Of a stretch of 64,000 nt of DNA, positions 1 to 9,218 are shown one piece after another; positions within the stretch are counted from its first letter, which is position 1; each line of letters begins with the position of its first letter. Made by a program: the position numbers and the translations under genes. The notes below the pieces were generated by a model that was not told the DNA's origin, made no database searches, and saw only the letters and a program-made list of their open reading frames with translations. Origin of the DNA: Bacteroidota bacterium (GTDB lineage Bacteria; Bacteroidota; Bacteroidia; AKYH767-A; OLB10); the NCBI GenBank assembly GCA_016713525.1, contig JADJOZ010000007.1, positions 310,001 to 374,000 of the forward strand. The letters are read 5' to 3'.

Positions 1-1745
1 AACATGAACGCGACCGTATTACTACGTTATTGCGAAACAGAGGCTATTATGATTTCAGCCAGGCTTACATTTCATTTGATGTAGATACTTCATTGAAATC
101 ACAACAGACCGATGTGTTTTTTGTGATCAAAAATCCGCTTCAGGTTTCCTATGGCGATACCTTACCACTTCACAAAGTATATCGAATTGATAATATCTAT
201 ATTCAAACCGATTACGATCCACTTGCCAAAAACCTGAAGATCCCAACAGACACGGTAGTTTACAAGAATTACCATTTCACTTCTTCATTTAAGAAAATGC
301 GCTTTAAACCTGAGGCATTGCTTTCGAGGATTTTTATTGAAAAAGGCGATTTGTATAAAGTAAATAATGCGGACTACACTTACAAGGGACTGGCTAATCT
401 GGGATTATTCCGATTTGTAAACATCCGGTATGAACCTGTCGCCACAGACAGTTCAAATTACCATTTATTAAACAGTTTTATTTCTCTGAGTCCATCGGCC
501 AAACAAGATTACAAGGTTGAATTGGAAGGAACACACAATGGTGGTAACTTCGGAGTTGGGGGTAACCTAACCTATCGTAACAAAAATTCATTCCGAAGTG
601 CTGAGCTGATCGAATTAAAAATCAGAGCTAAGATAGAATCCATTCCGGATTTTGTTGATTCCACCAGTGCTGATCAGCCGCGACCGCTTTCATTGAACAC
701 TTATGAAATAGGTCCTGAACTAAATATCAGAATTCCGAGGTTACTATGGCCCCTTGCACGATTCAACCATAGCAGATCATCGAATCCGGTAACAAATTTT
801 ACGTCATCATTTAATTACCAAAAACGTCCGGAATACACCAGAAACAACCTCGTATTTTCCAGTGGTTTTGAATTCAAAGAATCTAAATATAAAAAACACT
901 TTGTTTATCCGGCGGAGATAAACTATTCAAGTTTTAATTTGTCTCAGGCATTCGTAAATAAGCTTGTTGCCCTGAATGATTTACAGTTAATTTTATATTA
1001 CCGGAATTACCTTATCACAAATGGCAGGTATACTTTCATATACAATTCTCAGGAGCAAAACTTATATCGGGATTTCGTTTATTTCAGGTTTTCATTTGAA
1101 ATAGCGGGAAATTCACTTCGTTTAATTGATAAGTTACGAACCAATTATGACGAAAATAAAACATATCAGGTTTTAGGAATCAATTACTCACAATACATCC
1201 GCCCCGATTTTGATTTCAGTTACTATCAGATTTTCAGTTCTCACACCGCTCTGGTTTACCGGCTGGCAGCAGGTATTGGAATGGCGTATCTGAATTCAGA
1301 TTTCATACCTTATGAAAAAACGTTCTTCGCAGGTGGTGCAAATGATTTGCGGGCTTTCAGAGCACGAACAATCGGACCCGGAAGTTATGCTGCGAATAAT
1401 TTTATTGAACAACTCGGTGATATAAAAATCAATGCCAATGTAGAATATCGGTTCGATATTTTCCGTATTCTGGAAGGAGCTATTTTTGCGGATGCCGGAA
1501 ACATCTGGTTGCGCGACAATTTCAGGGAATTACCCGGAAGCCGTTTTCAACCCGGAACATTTTTAAGTGAACTTGCTTTAGGTACTGGTATTGGTATGCG
1601 TCTCGATTTTACTTTTTTTATTTTCAGGATCGATGCGGGTATACCACTTAAAGATCCGGGGAGAGCAGCTAACGACCGTTGGGTTATCAATTACCTTAAG
1701 CTCAGCTCCATCAACTATAACTTTGGGATTGGGTATCCTTTTTAA
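1..1745 (+). CDS. tamL: TamL/BamA-like outer membrane assembly protein (5' end missing)
   Basis: Omp85-superfamily outer-membrane protein, probably the Bacteroidota TamL type that partners TamB in moving proteins or lipids to the outer membrane. The reading frame is open to the left edge, so the signal peptide and first POTRA domains lie outside. Visible are a POTRA end with the motif RNRGYYDFS, a second POTRA-like stretch (NLGLFRFVNIRY), then a long run of alternating hydrophobic residues typical of the 16-stranded Bac_surface_Ag barrel, ending in a terminal Phe (GIGYPF) as expected for a BAM substrate. FFAGGANDLRAFRART matches the conserved barrel motif around the lid-lock loop. TamL is preferred over BamA because of the POTRA sequence, but BamA cannot be excluded without the N-terminus. 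Confidence 0.82.
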   Translation, partial: HERDRITTLLRNRGYYDFSQAYISFDVDTSLKSQQTDVFFVIKNPLQVSYGDTLPLHKVYRIDNIYIQTDYDPLAKNLKIPTDTVVYKNYHFTSSFKKMRFKPEALLSRIFIEKGDLYKVNNADYTYKGLANLGLFRFVNIRYEPVATDSSNYHLLNSFISLSPSAKQDYKVELEGTHNGGNFGVGGNLTYRNKNSFRSAELIELKIRAKIESIPDFVDSTSADQPRPLSLNTYEIGPELNIRIPRLLWPLARFNHSRSSNPVTNFTSSFNYQKRPEYTRNNLVFSSGFEFKESKYKKHFVYPAEINYSSFNLSQAFVNKLVALNDLQLILYYRNYLITNGRYTFIYNSQEQNLYRDFVYFRFSFEIAGNSLRLIDKLRTNYDENKTYQVLGINYSQYIRPDFDFSYYQIFSSHTALVYRLAAGIGMAYLNSDFIPYEKTFFAGGANDLRAFRARTIGPGSYAANNFIEQLGDIKINANVEYRFDIFRILEGAIFADAGNIWLRDNFRELPGSRFQPGTFLSELALGTGIGMRLDFTFFIFRIDAGIPLKDPGRAANDRWVINYLKLSSINYNFGIGYPF

Positions 1746-1858
1746 TCAAAAAAGTAATTCATTTAGGGTCTCACCTAATTACCAAACTACTTGATGCACG
1801 ATTAACCATATTATTTTCAATCATTTAACATAGATTTTTAAGCAATTAAAATATTTAG

Positions 1859-1866
1859 TAGTTTTG
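1859..1866 (+). promoter_or_regulatory. Bacteroidota -7 box upstream of fbaB
   Basis: TAGTTTTG followed by C matches the Bacteroidota primary-sigma consensus TAnnTTTG. It lies 48 nt before the fbaB ATG. No clean -33 TTTG is visible at 19-20 nt upstream. Confidence 0.55.
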
Positions 1867-1913
1867 CCCAGTTCAATAAAAAGTAATTACGGAAACAATA
1901 TTCTGATAAAAAT

Positions 1914-2972
1914 ATGACTACCAAGCAAATAGAAGAACTTTTAGGAAAAGATGCCAGCTCACTGCTGAATCATCAATGCAAAACATTGTCAAAAGATCAA
2001 TTGCACTTACCGGGACCTGATTTTGTGGATCGGATATTTATCACTTCTAACAGAAACAACAATGTGCTTAAAAACCTGCAATGGATATACAGCACAGGTC
2101 GTTTGGCAGGAACCGGATACGTGTCAATTCTTCCGGTAGATCAGGGTATTGAACACTCTGCAGGAGCTTCATTTGCACCGAATCCTATTTATTTTGATCC
2201 GGAAAATATTGTAAAACTTGCATTGGATGGTGGTTGTAATGCGGTTGCTTCAACTTTTGGAGTACTAGGAACTGTTTCCAGAAAATATGCTCATAAAATT
2301 CCATTCATTGTAAAAATCAACCACAATGAATTTCTTACCTATCCAAATAAATTTGATCAGATCATGTTTGGTCAGGTTCGTGAGGCATATGAAATGGGTG
2401 CTGCAGCTGTAGGAGCCACAATTTATTTCGGATCACCGGAATCGGCACGTCAGATTGTAGAAGTTGCTGATGCATTTGCTGAAGCTCACAAGCTGGGAAT
2501 GGCAACAATTTTATGGTGTTATCTTCGTAACTCAGGATTTAAAAAAGACGGAGTGGATTACCATACATCAACTGACCTCACGGGACAAGCCAATCATTTG
2601 GGTGTGACCATTCAGGCTGATATCATCAAGCAAAAACTGCCAACAAATAACGGCGGCTACAATGCATTAGCTTTTGGAAAAACACACAAGAAAGTTTACG
2701 ATGAGCTTACTACTGATCATCCAATCGATTTAGCAAGGTATCAGGTGATCAATTGTTATATGGGGCGGGCGGGACTAATTAACTCAGGGGGAGAATCGAA
2801 AGGCGCTTCCGATCTTGCTGAAGCAGTAACAACCGCTGTTATAAACAAGCGAGCAGGTGGGCAGGGACTCATTTCAGGAAGAAAGTCTTTCCAAAAACCA
2901 GTCAAAGAAGGAATCGCATTGCTGAATGCTATACAGGATGTTTATTTGAATCCTGAGATTACTATTGCCTGA
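1914..2972 (+). CDS. fbaB: Class I fructose-bisphosphate aldolase (FbaB/DhnA type)
   Basis: Cleaves fructose-1,6-bisphosphate to dihydroxyacetone phosphate and glyceraldehyde-3-phosphate by a Schiff-base mechanism in the cytoplasm. The 352-residue length matches E. coli FbaB (about 350). Supporting motifs are the VSILPVDQGIEHSAG segment, FIVKINHNEF, and the ADIIKQKLP stretch, where the Lys after ADII is the expected Schiff-base lysine of this family. C-terminal INSGGESKG and ISGRKSFQ are the phosphate-binding loops. It stands alone with its own promoter, 168 nt after the TamL-like gene. Start ATG is supported by the upstream promoter and the family N-terminus. Confidence 0.93.
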   Translation: MTTKQIEELLGKDASSLLNHQCKTLSKDQLHLPGPDFVDRIFITSNRNNNVLKNLQWIYSTGRLAGTGYVSILPVDQGIEHSAGASFAPNPIYFDPENIVKLALDGGCNAVASTFGVLGTVSRKYAHKIPFIVKINHNEFLTYPNKFDQIMFGQVREAYEMGAAAVGATIYFGSPESARQIVEVADAFAEAHKLGMATILWCYLRNSGFKKDGVDYHTSTDLTGQANHLGVTIQADIIKQKLPTNNGGYNALAFGKTHKKVYDELTTDHPIDLARYQVINCYMGRAGLINSGGESKGASDLAEAVTTAVINKRAGGQGLISGRKSFQKPVKEGIALLNAIQDVYLNPEITIA

Positions 2973-3000
2973 TTCTGCCTAATTAACACGAATAACTGCT

Positions 3001-3845
3001 ATGAGCTGGTTTAAAAGAATAAAAGAAGGAATTACCACTTCTACCAAGGAGAAAAAGAAACTCCTGAGGGGCTCTGGTATAAATGTCCTTCATGCAAGAA
3101 CATCCAGCCTTCGAAAGAGCACGCCGACAATTTTTATGTTTGTCAGAAATGCAACTATCACGAAAGAATCGGGTCGCATGAATATTTCGAAATCCTTTTC
3201 GATAACAATGAATTTACAGAATTCAACAGCAAACTGATTTCTGGGGATCCATTACATGTTACAGACACCAAAAAATATACGGATCGGTTGACTGACACCA
3301 TCCGTAAAACACAGTTAAATGATGCCATCCGGACTGCATATGGCAAAGTTGGCGGTCACGATTTAGTAATTTGCTGCATGGATTTCGAATTCATTGGCGG
3401 ATCGATGGGTTCTGTAGTTGGCGAGAAAATATCAAGAGCCATTGATGTTTGCGTTGAAAAGAAATTCCCACTTATGATCATTTCCAAATCGGGAGGTGCC
3501 CGTATGATGGAAGCGGCTTTTTCATTAATGCAAATGGCAAAAACGTCAGCTAAACTGACCTTGTTGGCAGAAGCTAAATTGCCATACATTTCATTACTTA
3601 CCGATCCTACAACCGGTGGGGTGACGGCTTCCTATGCCATGTTAGGCGATTTAAACATAGCGGAACCTGGTTCCCTGATTGCATTTGCCGGCCCCAGAGT
3701 GGTTAAAGAAACCATTGGCAAGGATCTTCCGAAAGGCTTCCAAACTGCCGAATTCGTTCTTGAACATGGGTTCCTGGATCTCATCGTTTCTCGTAACGAA
3801 TTGAAATCCAAGCTTTCCCAAATTTTAGAGTTTTTCGAAAATTGA
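3001..3845 (+). CDS. accD: Acetyl-CoA carboxylase carboxyltransferase subunit beta (frameshifted in this sequence)
   Basis: Beta subunit of the carboxyltransferase that moves CO2 from biotin-BCCP to acetyl-CoA, the first step of fatty-acid synthesis. The frame opened at the ATG (MSWFKRIKEGI) runs out at an A5 run, 3052-3056; restoring one A joins it to the downstream frame and rebuilds the N-terminal zinc finger (CPSC at about residue 28 and CQKC about 20 residues on) and the crotonase-fold domain with GGSMGSVVGEK, SGGARMMEA and DPTTGGVTASYAMLGD. The rebuilt length (about 281 residues) is normal. The gene is essential and every downstream motif is intact, so a consensus error is more likely than a pseudogene. 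The rpsO promoter begins 12 nt after its stop. Confidence 0.93.
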
Positions 3846-3856
3846 TTTCAAAAAAA

Positions 3857-3887
3857 TTTGCCAATCGGGTAGAATTCATTATCTTTG
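3857..3887 (+). promoter_or_regulatory. Promoter of rpsO
   Basis: A full Bacteroidota promoter: -33 TTTG at 3857-3860, a 19-nt spacer, and -7 TATCTTTG at 3880-3887 (consensus TAnnTTTG). It lies 36 nt upstream of the rpsO ATG. Confidence 0.85.
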
Positions 3888-3922
3888 CAGTCGTTTAAAA
3901 ATTCAAAATCAACCTATTCCCG

Positions 3923-4192
3923 ATGCAACTTAGTACTGAGGCAAAAAAAGAGATCTTTACCAAATACGGTAATACAGCAGTAAATACTGGATCAGCAGAA
4001 GCGCAAATTGCGATGTTCACTGAAAGAATCAACTCTCTCACCGAGCATTTAAAGATCCAGAAAAAAGATTTTTCAACTCAACGTTCACTGATCCGTTTGG
4101 TAGGTAAACGCAGAAGTTTGTTAGATTTTCTGATGAAAACAGATATCACCAGATACAGAAAAATCATTGGTGAACTGAACATCAGAAAGTAA
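3923..4192 (+). CDS. rpsO: 30S ribosomal protein S15
   Basis: Primary 16S rRNA-binding protein of the central domain of the small subunit. The 89-residue length is exactly typical. Recognisable S15 signatures are NTGSAEAQIA near residue 22, the LTEHL...KKDFSTQRSL rRNA-binding helix-turn and LVGKRRSLLDFL. It has its own strong promoter and a strong terminator, so it appears to be monocistronic, although it is followed by pnp in the same order as in many bacteria (rpsO-pnp), where RNA-decay control of S15 mRNA is known. Start ATG follows an A-rich leader without an obvious Shine-Dalgarno, usual for this phylum. Confidence 0.97.
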   Translation: MQLSTEAKKEIFTKYGNTAVNTGSAEAQIAMFTERINSLTEHLKIQKKDFSTQRSLIRLVGKRRSLLDFLMKTDITRYRKIIGELNIRK

Positions 4193-4217
4193 TCCGGATT
4201 TTATTAGATCAATATAG

Positions 4218-4247
4218 AAAGGCAATCTAAGCATTGCCTTTTTTTTT
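4218..4247 (+). terminator. Rho-independent terminator after rpsO
   Basis: Perfect 9-bp stem AAAGGCAAT/ATTGCCTTT with a 6-nt loop, followed by a T9 tract, starting 25 nt after the rpsO stop. Confidence 0.9.
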
Positions 4248-4282
4248 CGTTAATATGTATTTCAATTAAAGCAAAGTTAAAG

Positions 4283-6487
4283 ATGTCAAAAACTCCAATT
4301 ACAAAAACTTTCCAGTTGGCCGATGGCCGTTCCATTTCAATTGAAACCGGAAAGCTGGCAAAGCAAGCCGATGGATCAGTTGTAGTACGCATGGGCGACT
4401 GCATGATTCTGGCAACGGTGGTATCCAATCCAAAAGCAAAAGAGGGAGTCGATTTCCTTCCATTATCTGTCGATTATCAGGAAAAATATGCTGCTGCAGG
4501 ACGTTTTCCGGGTGGTTTTTTCAAAAGAGAAGCTCGTCTGTCGGAATACGAAATTCTGATTTCCAGAATTGTTGACCGTGCGTTACGTCCCTTATTCCCT
4601 GATAATTACCATTCCGACACGCAGGTGATGATTACATTGATTTCATCCGATAAAGATGTTGCACCCGATGCATTGGCAGGCTTAGCGGCATCGGCAGCAA
4701 TTACCATTTCTGATATTCCGTTCAACGGACCCATTTCGGAAGTTCGTGTTGGAAAAATTAATGGTCAATTGAAAATCAATCCAACCATATCTGAAATGGA
4801 AAGTGCCGATATTGATCTTATTGTAGCCGGCAGCATGAAGGATGTGGTAATGGTTGAAGGTGAGATGAACGAAGTTTCAGAGGCGGAAATGGTTGAAGCC
4901 ATTAAATTTGCTCATGAAGCAATCAAATTACAATGTCAGGCACAACTTGAATTGCGTGAAATGACTGGCAATGTTGCAAAAAGAGAATATAACCATGAAG
5001 TACATGATGAGGAATTGCGTGCGAAAGTGCGTGAAGCTACTTATCAGAAAGTATATGACTTTGCTGCTCTTGGTAACAACAATAAAAACGCCCGCAGAAC
5101 AGGTTTCGATGCCATTTTGAGTGAGTTCAAGGCAACGTTTACTCCCGAAGAACTAAAGGAAAAAGAAGCCCTCATCAATCATTATTTCCATGATGTGGAA
5201 AAGGAAGCAGTGAGAACCATGATGCTTGATACCAAAAAACGTTTGGATGGTCGCGGCACCACTGATATCAGAAATATCTGGTCAGAAGTTGGCTACCTCC
5301 CTTCTACTCATGGATCGGCAATATTTACACGAGGAGAAACGCAATCACTTACTACTGTTACCTTAGGAGCAAAAACGGATGAGCAAATCATTGATGGTGC
5401 TATTTTCTTCGGATACAACAAATTCCTCCTTCATTATAATTTCCCTGCATTTTCAACAGGAGAAGTAAAACCAAACCGTGGTTTGGGACGAAGAGAAGTT
5501 GGCCACGGAAATCTTGCTATGCGATCTATAAAAAAGGTACTTCCATCAATGGAAGAAAACCCATATACTATTCGTGTGGTATCTGATATTTTGGAATCAA
5601 ATGGTTCATCATCAATGGCAACGGTATGTGCAGGTTCACTTGCATTAATGGATGCCGGAGTAAAAGTCAAAAGTGCTATATCAGGAATTGCAATGGGGTT
5701 GATTACCGATGGATCACGTTTTGCAGTATTGTCAGATATTCTGGGTGATGAAGATCATTTAGGTGATATGGACTTTAAAGTTACCGGTACACGCAAAGGT
5801 ATCTGCGCTACGCAAATGGATCTTAAAGTTGATGGATTACCTTATGATATCATGTTACAGGCTCTTGAACAAGCTAAAAATGGCCGTCTGCACATCCTTG
5901 ATGAGATGGACAAGACTATCATTAAACCTGCTGAAGATTATAAGTCTCATGCACCAAGAATTGAAAAAATTAAAATTGAAAAGGAATTTATTGGAGCCAT
6001 CATAGGACCCGGTGGAAAGATTATTCAGGAAATGCAGCGTGAAACCGGTGCTACAATTTCAATTGAAGAAATAGATGGCATGGGTGTAATTGAAATTGCA
6101 TCTGCTAATAAGGCAGCTATTGAAGAAGTAAAACGCCGTATTAAAGGTATCGTTGCAATTCCGGAAATCGGGGAAGTATATGAAGGTAAAGTCAGATCCA
6201 TTATGCCTTATGGTGCTTTTGTTGAAATCCTGCCAGGCAAAGATGGATTATTGCATATTTCAGAAGTAGCCTGGGAACGACTTGACAGTGTTGAAGGAAT
6301 CCTTAAAGAGGGTGAACTTATTCAGGTTAAACTAATTGAAGTAGATAAGAAAACGGGCAAATTAAAGCTTTCACGTAAAGCCTTATTACCGAAACCTGCA
6401 GGAATGCCTGAGCGCAGCAAACCAAACGATGACCAATCGAATGGTGGAAAGCCTCAAAGAAAGGTTCCTACCGAAAATCAAGGCTAA
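4283..6487 (+). CDS. pnp: Polyribonucleotide nucleotidyltransferase (PNPase)
   Basis: Phosphorolytic 3'-to-5' exoribonuclease of RNA turnover, acting as a trimer. The 734 residues show the full family architecture: first RNase PH domain (about 10-140, with FKREARLSEYE and RIVDRALRPLFP), helical linker, second RNase PH domain (about 310-540, with RRTGFDAI upstream and SDILESNGSSSMATVCAG, GDMDFKVTGT), KH domain with IIGPGGK near residue 574, and an S1 domain with YGAFVEILPGKDGLLHISE near 650. The C-terminal tail is short and polar. Start ATG is supported by the conserved N-terminus; the gene follows the rpsO terminator closely and ends in its own long terminator. Confidence 0.97.
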   Translation: MSKTPITKTFQLADGRSISIETGKLAKQADGSVVVRMGDCMILATVVSNPKAKEGVDFLPLSVDYQEKYAAAGRFPGGFFKREARLSEYEILISRIVDRALRPLFPDNYHSDTQVMITLISSDKDVAPDALAGLAASAAITISDIPFNGPISEVRVGKINGQLKINPTISEMESADIDLIVAGSMKDVVMVEGEMNEVSEAEMVEAIKFAHEAIKLQCQAQLELREMTGNVAKREYNHEVHDEELRAKVREATYQKVYDFAALGNNNKNARRTGFDAILSEFKATFTPEELKEKEALINHYFHDVEKEAVRTMMLDTKKRLDGRGTTDIRNIWSEVGYLPSTHGSAIFTRGETQSLTTVTLGAKTDEQIIDGAIFFGYNKFLLHYNFPAFSTGEVKPNRGLGRREVGHGNLAMRSIKKVLPSMEENPYTIRVVSDILESNGSSSMATVCAGSLALMDAGVKVKSAISGIAMGLITDGSRFAVLSDILGDEDHLGDMDFKVTGTRKGICATQMDLKVDGLPYDIMLQALEQAKNGRLHILDEMDKTIIKPAEDYKSHAPRIEKIKIEKEFIGAIIGPGGKIIQEMQRETGATISIEEIDGMGVIEIASANKAAIEEVKRRIKGIVAIPEIGEVYEGKVRSIMPYGAFVEILPGKDGLLHISEVAWERLDSVEGILKEGELIQVKLIEVDKKTGKLKLSRKALLPKPAGMPERSKPNDDQSNGGKPQRKVPTENQG

Positions 6488-6537
6488 AAATCGGGTTTTT
6501 ATAACTGCGATTCTTTCCGACAGATAATTTTTACAAA

Positions 6538-6579
6538 ATGCACAAAACCTGCCCGAAAAGCAGGTTTTGTGCATTTTTT
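6538..6579 (+). terminator. Terminator after pnp
   Basis: Perfect 15-bp inverted repeat (arms 6538-6552 and 6560-6574) with a 7-nt loop and a T6 tract. It is unusually long for this window. Confidence 0.9.
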
Positions 6580-6759
6580 GGTTTCCATCTTACGTGTTGT
6601 CTTACATTTTAGGTAAAGGCAGTTGTTCTTTACTCCCGACTTTTAAAATTATATGCCATTTTTCTTACATCACAGAAATGCCTTTACCGGATGTTGTTGT
6701 AACTCTGTTTGTTGTCGGGGCGTTTGACCAATACTAATCAGAAGGAAACGACGAGCACG

Positions 6760-7629
6760 ATGAGACAGCTAAAAATTACGAAACAGGTTACGAACCGCGA
6801 AACACAATCACTTGACAAGTATTTACAAGAAATTGGAAAAGTTACTTTAATTAATTCAGAACAGGAAGTTATTCTGGCAAGGAGGATTCGGGAAGGTGAT
6901 CAAAAGGCATTGGAGCAACTTACCAAAGCAAATCTCCGATTTGTAGTATCGGTAGCAAAACAATATCAGAACCAGGGACTCACTCTTGGGGATCTGATTA
7001 ATGAAGGAAACCTGGGCCTTATAAAGGCAGCACAAAGGTTTGATGAAACCCGAGGATTTAAGTTCATTTCTTATGCCGTATGGTGGATTCGTCAATCAAT
7101 TTTACAGGCTTTGGCTGAACAATCGAGAATTGTCAGGCTACCTTTAAACAAAATTGGTTTTATTAATAAAATCAATAAAACATTCTCGCAACTCGAACAG
7201 GATTTCGAACGTGAACCAACAAATGAGGAGATTTCGAAAGTGCTCCAAATTTCACAGGATGATATCCGTGATACCATGCGAAGTTCCGGACGACATATTT
7301 CAATGGATGCACCATTTCTTCAAGGTGAAGATGGAAATTTATTGGACCTCATTCCGGGAGAAGATGAACTGTCTCCAGAGACCAATCTGATGACAGAATC
7401 GCTCCGCCGTGAAATTGAAAGAGCATTAGGAACTTTAACGCCCCGTGAAGCCGATGTTGTTCGATTATATTACGGACTGTCAGAAGGTACAGCTTCCATG
7501 ACTTTGGAAGAAATTGGGGAACGTTTTGAACTAACCAGAGAAAGGGTTCGACAAATTAAAGAAAAAGCTATACGACGACTGAAGCATACTTCAAGAAGTA
7601 AAATACTGAAATCGTATTTGGGAAGTTAA
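6760..7629 (+). CDS. rpoD: RNA polymerase sigma factor RpoD/SigA (short Bacteroidota type)
   Basis: Primary (group 1) sigma factor that directs RNA polymerase to the TAnnTTTG promoters seen throughout the window. The protein is 289 residues, lacking the large 1.1 and non-conserved regions as is normal in Bacteroidota. Order: short region 1.2 (LDKYLQEIG, 18-26), region 2 (RFVVSVAKQYQ to FISYAVWWIRQSI, 60-114) with the -10 recognition helix, region 3, and region 4 with the helix-turn-helix LTRERVRQIKEKAIRRLK. Start chosen at MRQLKIT because the paralogue at 47.8-48.7 kb begins identically; the longer frame uses a TTG upstream. AGAAGGAA sits about 12 nt before this ATG as a possible ribosome site. 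Confidence 0.95.
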   Translation: MRQLKITKQVTNRETQSLDKYLQEIGKVTLINSEQEVILARRIREGDQKALEQLTKANLRFVVSVAKQYQNQGLTLGDLINEGNLGLIKAAQRFDETRGFKFISYAVWWIRQSILQALAEQSRIVRLPLNKIGFINKINKTFSQLEQDFEREPTNEEISKVLQISQDDIRDTMRSSGRHISMDAPFLQGEDGNLLDLIPGEDELSPETNLMTESLRREIERALGTLTPREADVVRLYYGLSEGTASMTLEEIGERFELTRERVRQIKEKAIRRLKHTSRSKILKSYLGS

Positions 7630-7643
7630 AAAATACACTTATG

Positions 7644-7675
7644 AAAAAGCCGGTTCCATTGAACCGGCTTTTTTT
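7644..7675. terminator. Bidirectional terminator between rpoD and the lipoprotein gene
   Basis: 13-bp stem AAAAAGCCGGTTC / GAACCGGCTTTTT with a CATT loop. Its A-rich and T-rich sides let it serve both convergent genes. Confidence 0.9.
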
Positions 7676-7689
7676 ATGTATTGTTTGAT

Positions 7690-8331
7690 TTAATATTCTG
7701 ACCAGAAATCAAAAACAGCAACACCATCAGTTATCGTTTTGAAAGATCCACTTCCATCGTAAACATTACAACTAAAGCTGGCTTTTACCTTCATATATTT
7801 ATCACCACCAGAAATACGGAACTTGGTATCCTGAATTACAAATGTGCTTCCGGTTTGAGCTGCTGAGCCATAATCGGATGCCCATTGATCACCATTTTCA
7901 TCATAATAAATAATTCTCACACCATTTGCAGCTGCATTAGAGTATGGAACAGATTGCTCAGGAAAAAAACCAACGAATAATGCAGAGTCGGATGTAACAA
8001 ATTCATATGTTCCTTTTTCGACATCAAATAAGTTGATGTAATTACTTCCTACTGCTTTTTGAAATCCATAACCAAATACAGTTTCACTTGTGTCAGGGAA
8101 CGTTGCCAATAATGAGCTATTTGAAAAATAACTTTCCACATTTGAAGCAGCACTTACGTATGACACAGCAACATTATTCACCTTAAAGGAGACCTGAGTT
8201 GGCGAATCAATTGTTATAGCGGGAGTGCCGGGATTTGTAGGAGAATCATTATCATCATCCTTGGAGCAACCAATAAAGGCAACAACCATTAAAATCATAA
8301 GCAGCAAATTGATTGAATAATTTCTTTTCAT
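7690..8331 (-). CDS. Predicted lipoprotein of unknown function
   Basis: A 213-residue protein with a lipoprotein signal peptide: charged start MKRNYS, hydrophobic core and lipobox FIGC with Cys at about 22, followed by an acidic SKDDDND linker and a Pro/Thr-rich spacer. The +2 residue is Ser and the following acidic run resembles the lipoprotein export signals known for surface display in Bacteroidota. The remainder looks like a beta-sandwich of about 170 residues, with no motif that I recognise. It converges on rpoD and shares its terminator. Function unknown. Confidence 0.8.
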   Translation of the reverse strand: MKRNYSINLLLMILMVVAFIGCSKDDDNDSPTNPGTPAITIDSPTQVSFKVNNVAVSYVSAASNVESYFSNSSLLATFPDTSETVFGYGFQKAVGSNYINLFDVEKGTYEFVTSDSALFVGFFPEQSVPYSNAAANGVRIIYYDENGDQWASDYGSAAQTGSTFVIQDTKFRISGGDKYMKVKASFSCNVYDGSGSFKTITDGVAVFDFWSEY

Positions 8332-8524
8332 ATTCGTTTAAGTTTTAGGGTGCCAAAGTAAAATAATTAACCCTTCAATTGAAATAAGATTAAAATATGA
8401 ATTAGTTGTGTTAATATTAGCATAATTCAATTCCAGCGAAATTGTGCCAATAAATTGAATGTTAATTACTTATAAACTTCAAAATTATCAGGATTCCGTA
8501 TACTGGTAATTCTATCTAAATACG

Positions 8525-8532
8525 TAATTTTG
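8525..8532 (+). promoter_or_regulatory. -7 box of the rpe promoter
   Basis: TAATTTTG followed by C, 19 nt before the ATG at 8552. It lies inside the longest open frame starting at 8530, which argues against that upstream start and for the ATG at 8552. Confidence 0.65.
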
Positions 8533-8551
8533 CAACATAACCTGAATTACC

Positions 8552-9215
8552 ATGGCCCTCATTGCCCCTTCCTCCTATCAGCCGATTTTGCCAATCTGGA
8601 ACGAGATACCCAAATGATAAATACCAGCAATGCCGATTGGTTTCATGTTGATGTAATGGATGGCATGTTTGTGCCTAATATTTCATTTGGTTTTCCGGTA
8701 ATAAAAGCGGTTAAGAAGCACTGCAAAAAGCCTCTTGATGTTCACTTGATGATAGTTGATCCGGATCGTTATATTCAGCAATTCCGGGATGCTGGAGCCG
8801 ATTACATTTCTGTACATTTGGAGGCATGTCCTCATTTGCACCGAACGCTTCAATTAATTAAAAGCACCGGGGCAAAAGCAGGAGTTGCCATTAATCCACA
8901 TACACCGGTTAGTTTGTTAAGGGATGTTTTGCACGATATTGATTTGGTATGCATGATGTCGGTGAATCCCGGTTTTGGAGGCCAGAAGTTTATTGAACAC
9001 ACCTACTCTAAAGTCTCCGAATTAAGGGAAATGATTGATGAGAAAAACACGGGGACATTAATCGAAATTGATGGTGGTGTAGATCTCAAAAATGCGGGGA
9101 AACTGATTGCCGCAGGTGCAGATGTGCTGGTTGCCGGGAATACTGTTTTTCATCTGAAAATCCCACTGCTACCATCAAACAACTGAAGCAGATATCGAGT
9201 TCTGTTGAAATTTAA
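8552..9215 (+). CDS. rpe: Ribulose-phosphate 3-epimerase (two frameshifts in this sequence)
   Basis: Interconverts ribulose-5-phosphate and xylulose-5-phosphate in the pentose phosphate pathway. Family motifs: DWFHVDVMDGMFVPNISFG (metal His/Asp), LDVHLMI, MSVNPGFGGQKF and IEIDGGV. The ATG at 8552 gives MALIAPS, and loss of one C near 8571 shifts it out of the frame that continues LLSADFANLERD, exactly the family N-terminus. A second lost T in the T5 run 9146-9150 replaces the true ending; restoring it gives VFSSENPTATIKQLKQI and a stop at 9213-9215. With both repaired the protein is of normal length (about 220) and no longer overlaps the convergent neighbour. Confidence 0.92.
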
Positions 9216-9218
9216 TTT

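Noticed and set aside
3001..3288. Programmed frameshift in accD
   Set aside because: The A-rich site could suggest slippage, but many unrelated genes in the window show the same type of break, so sequencing error is simpler.
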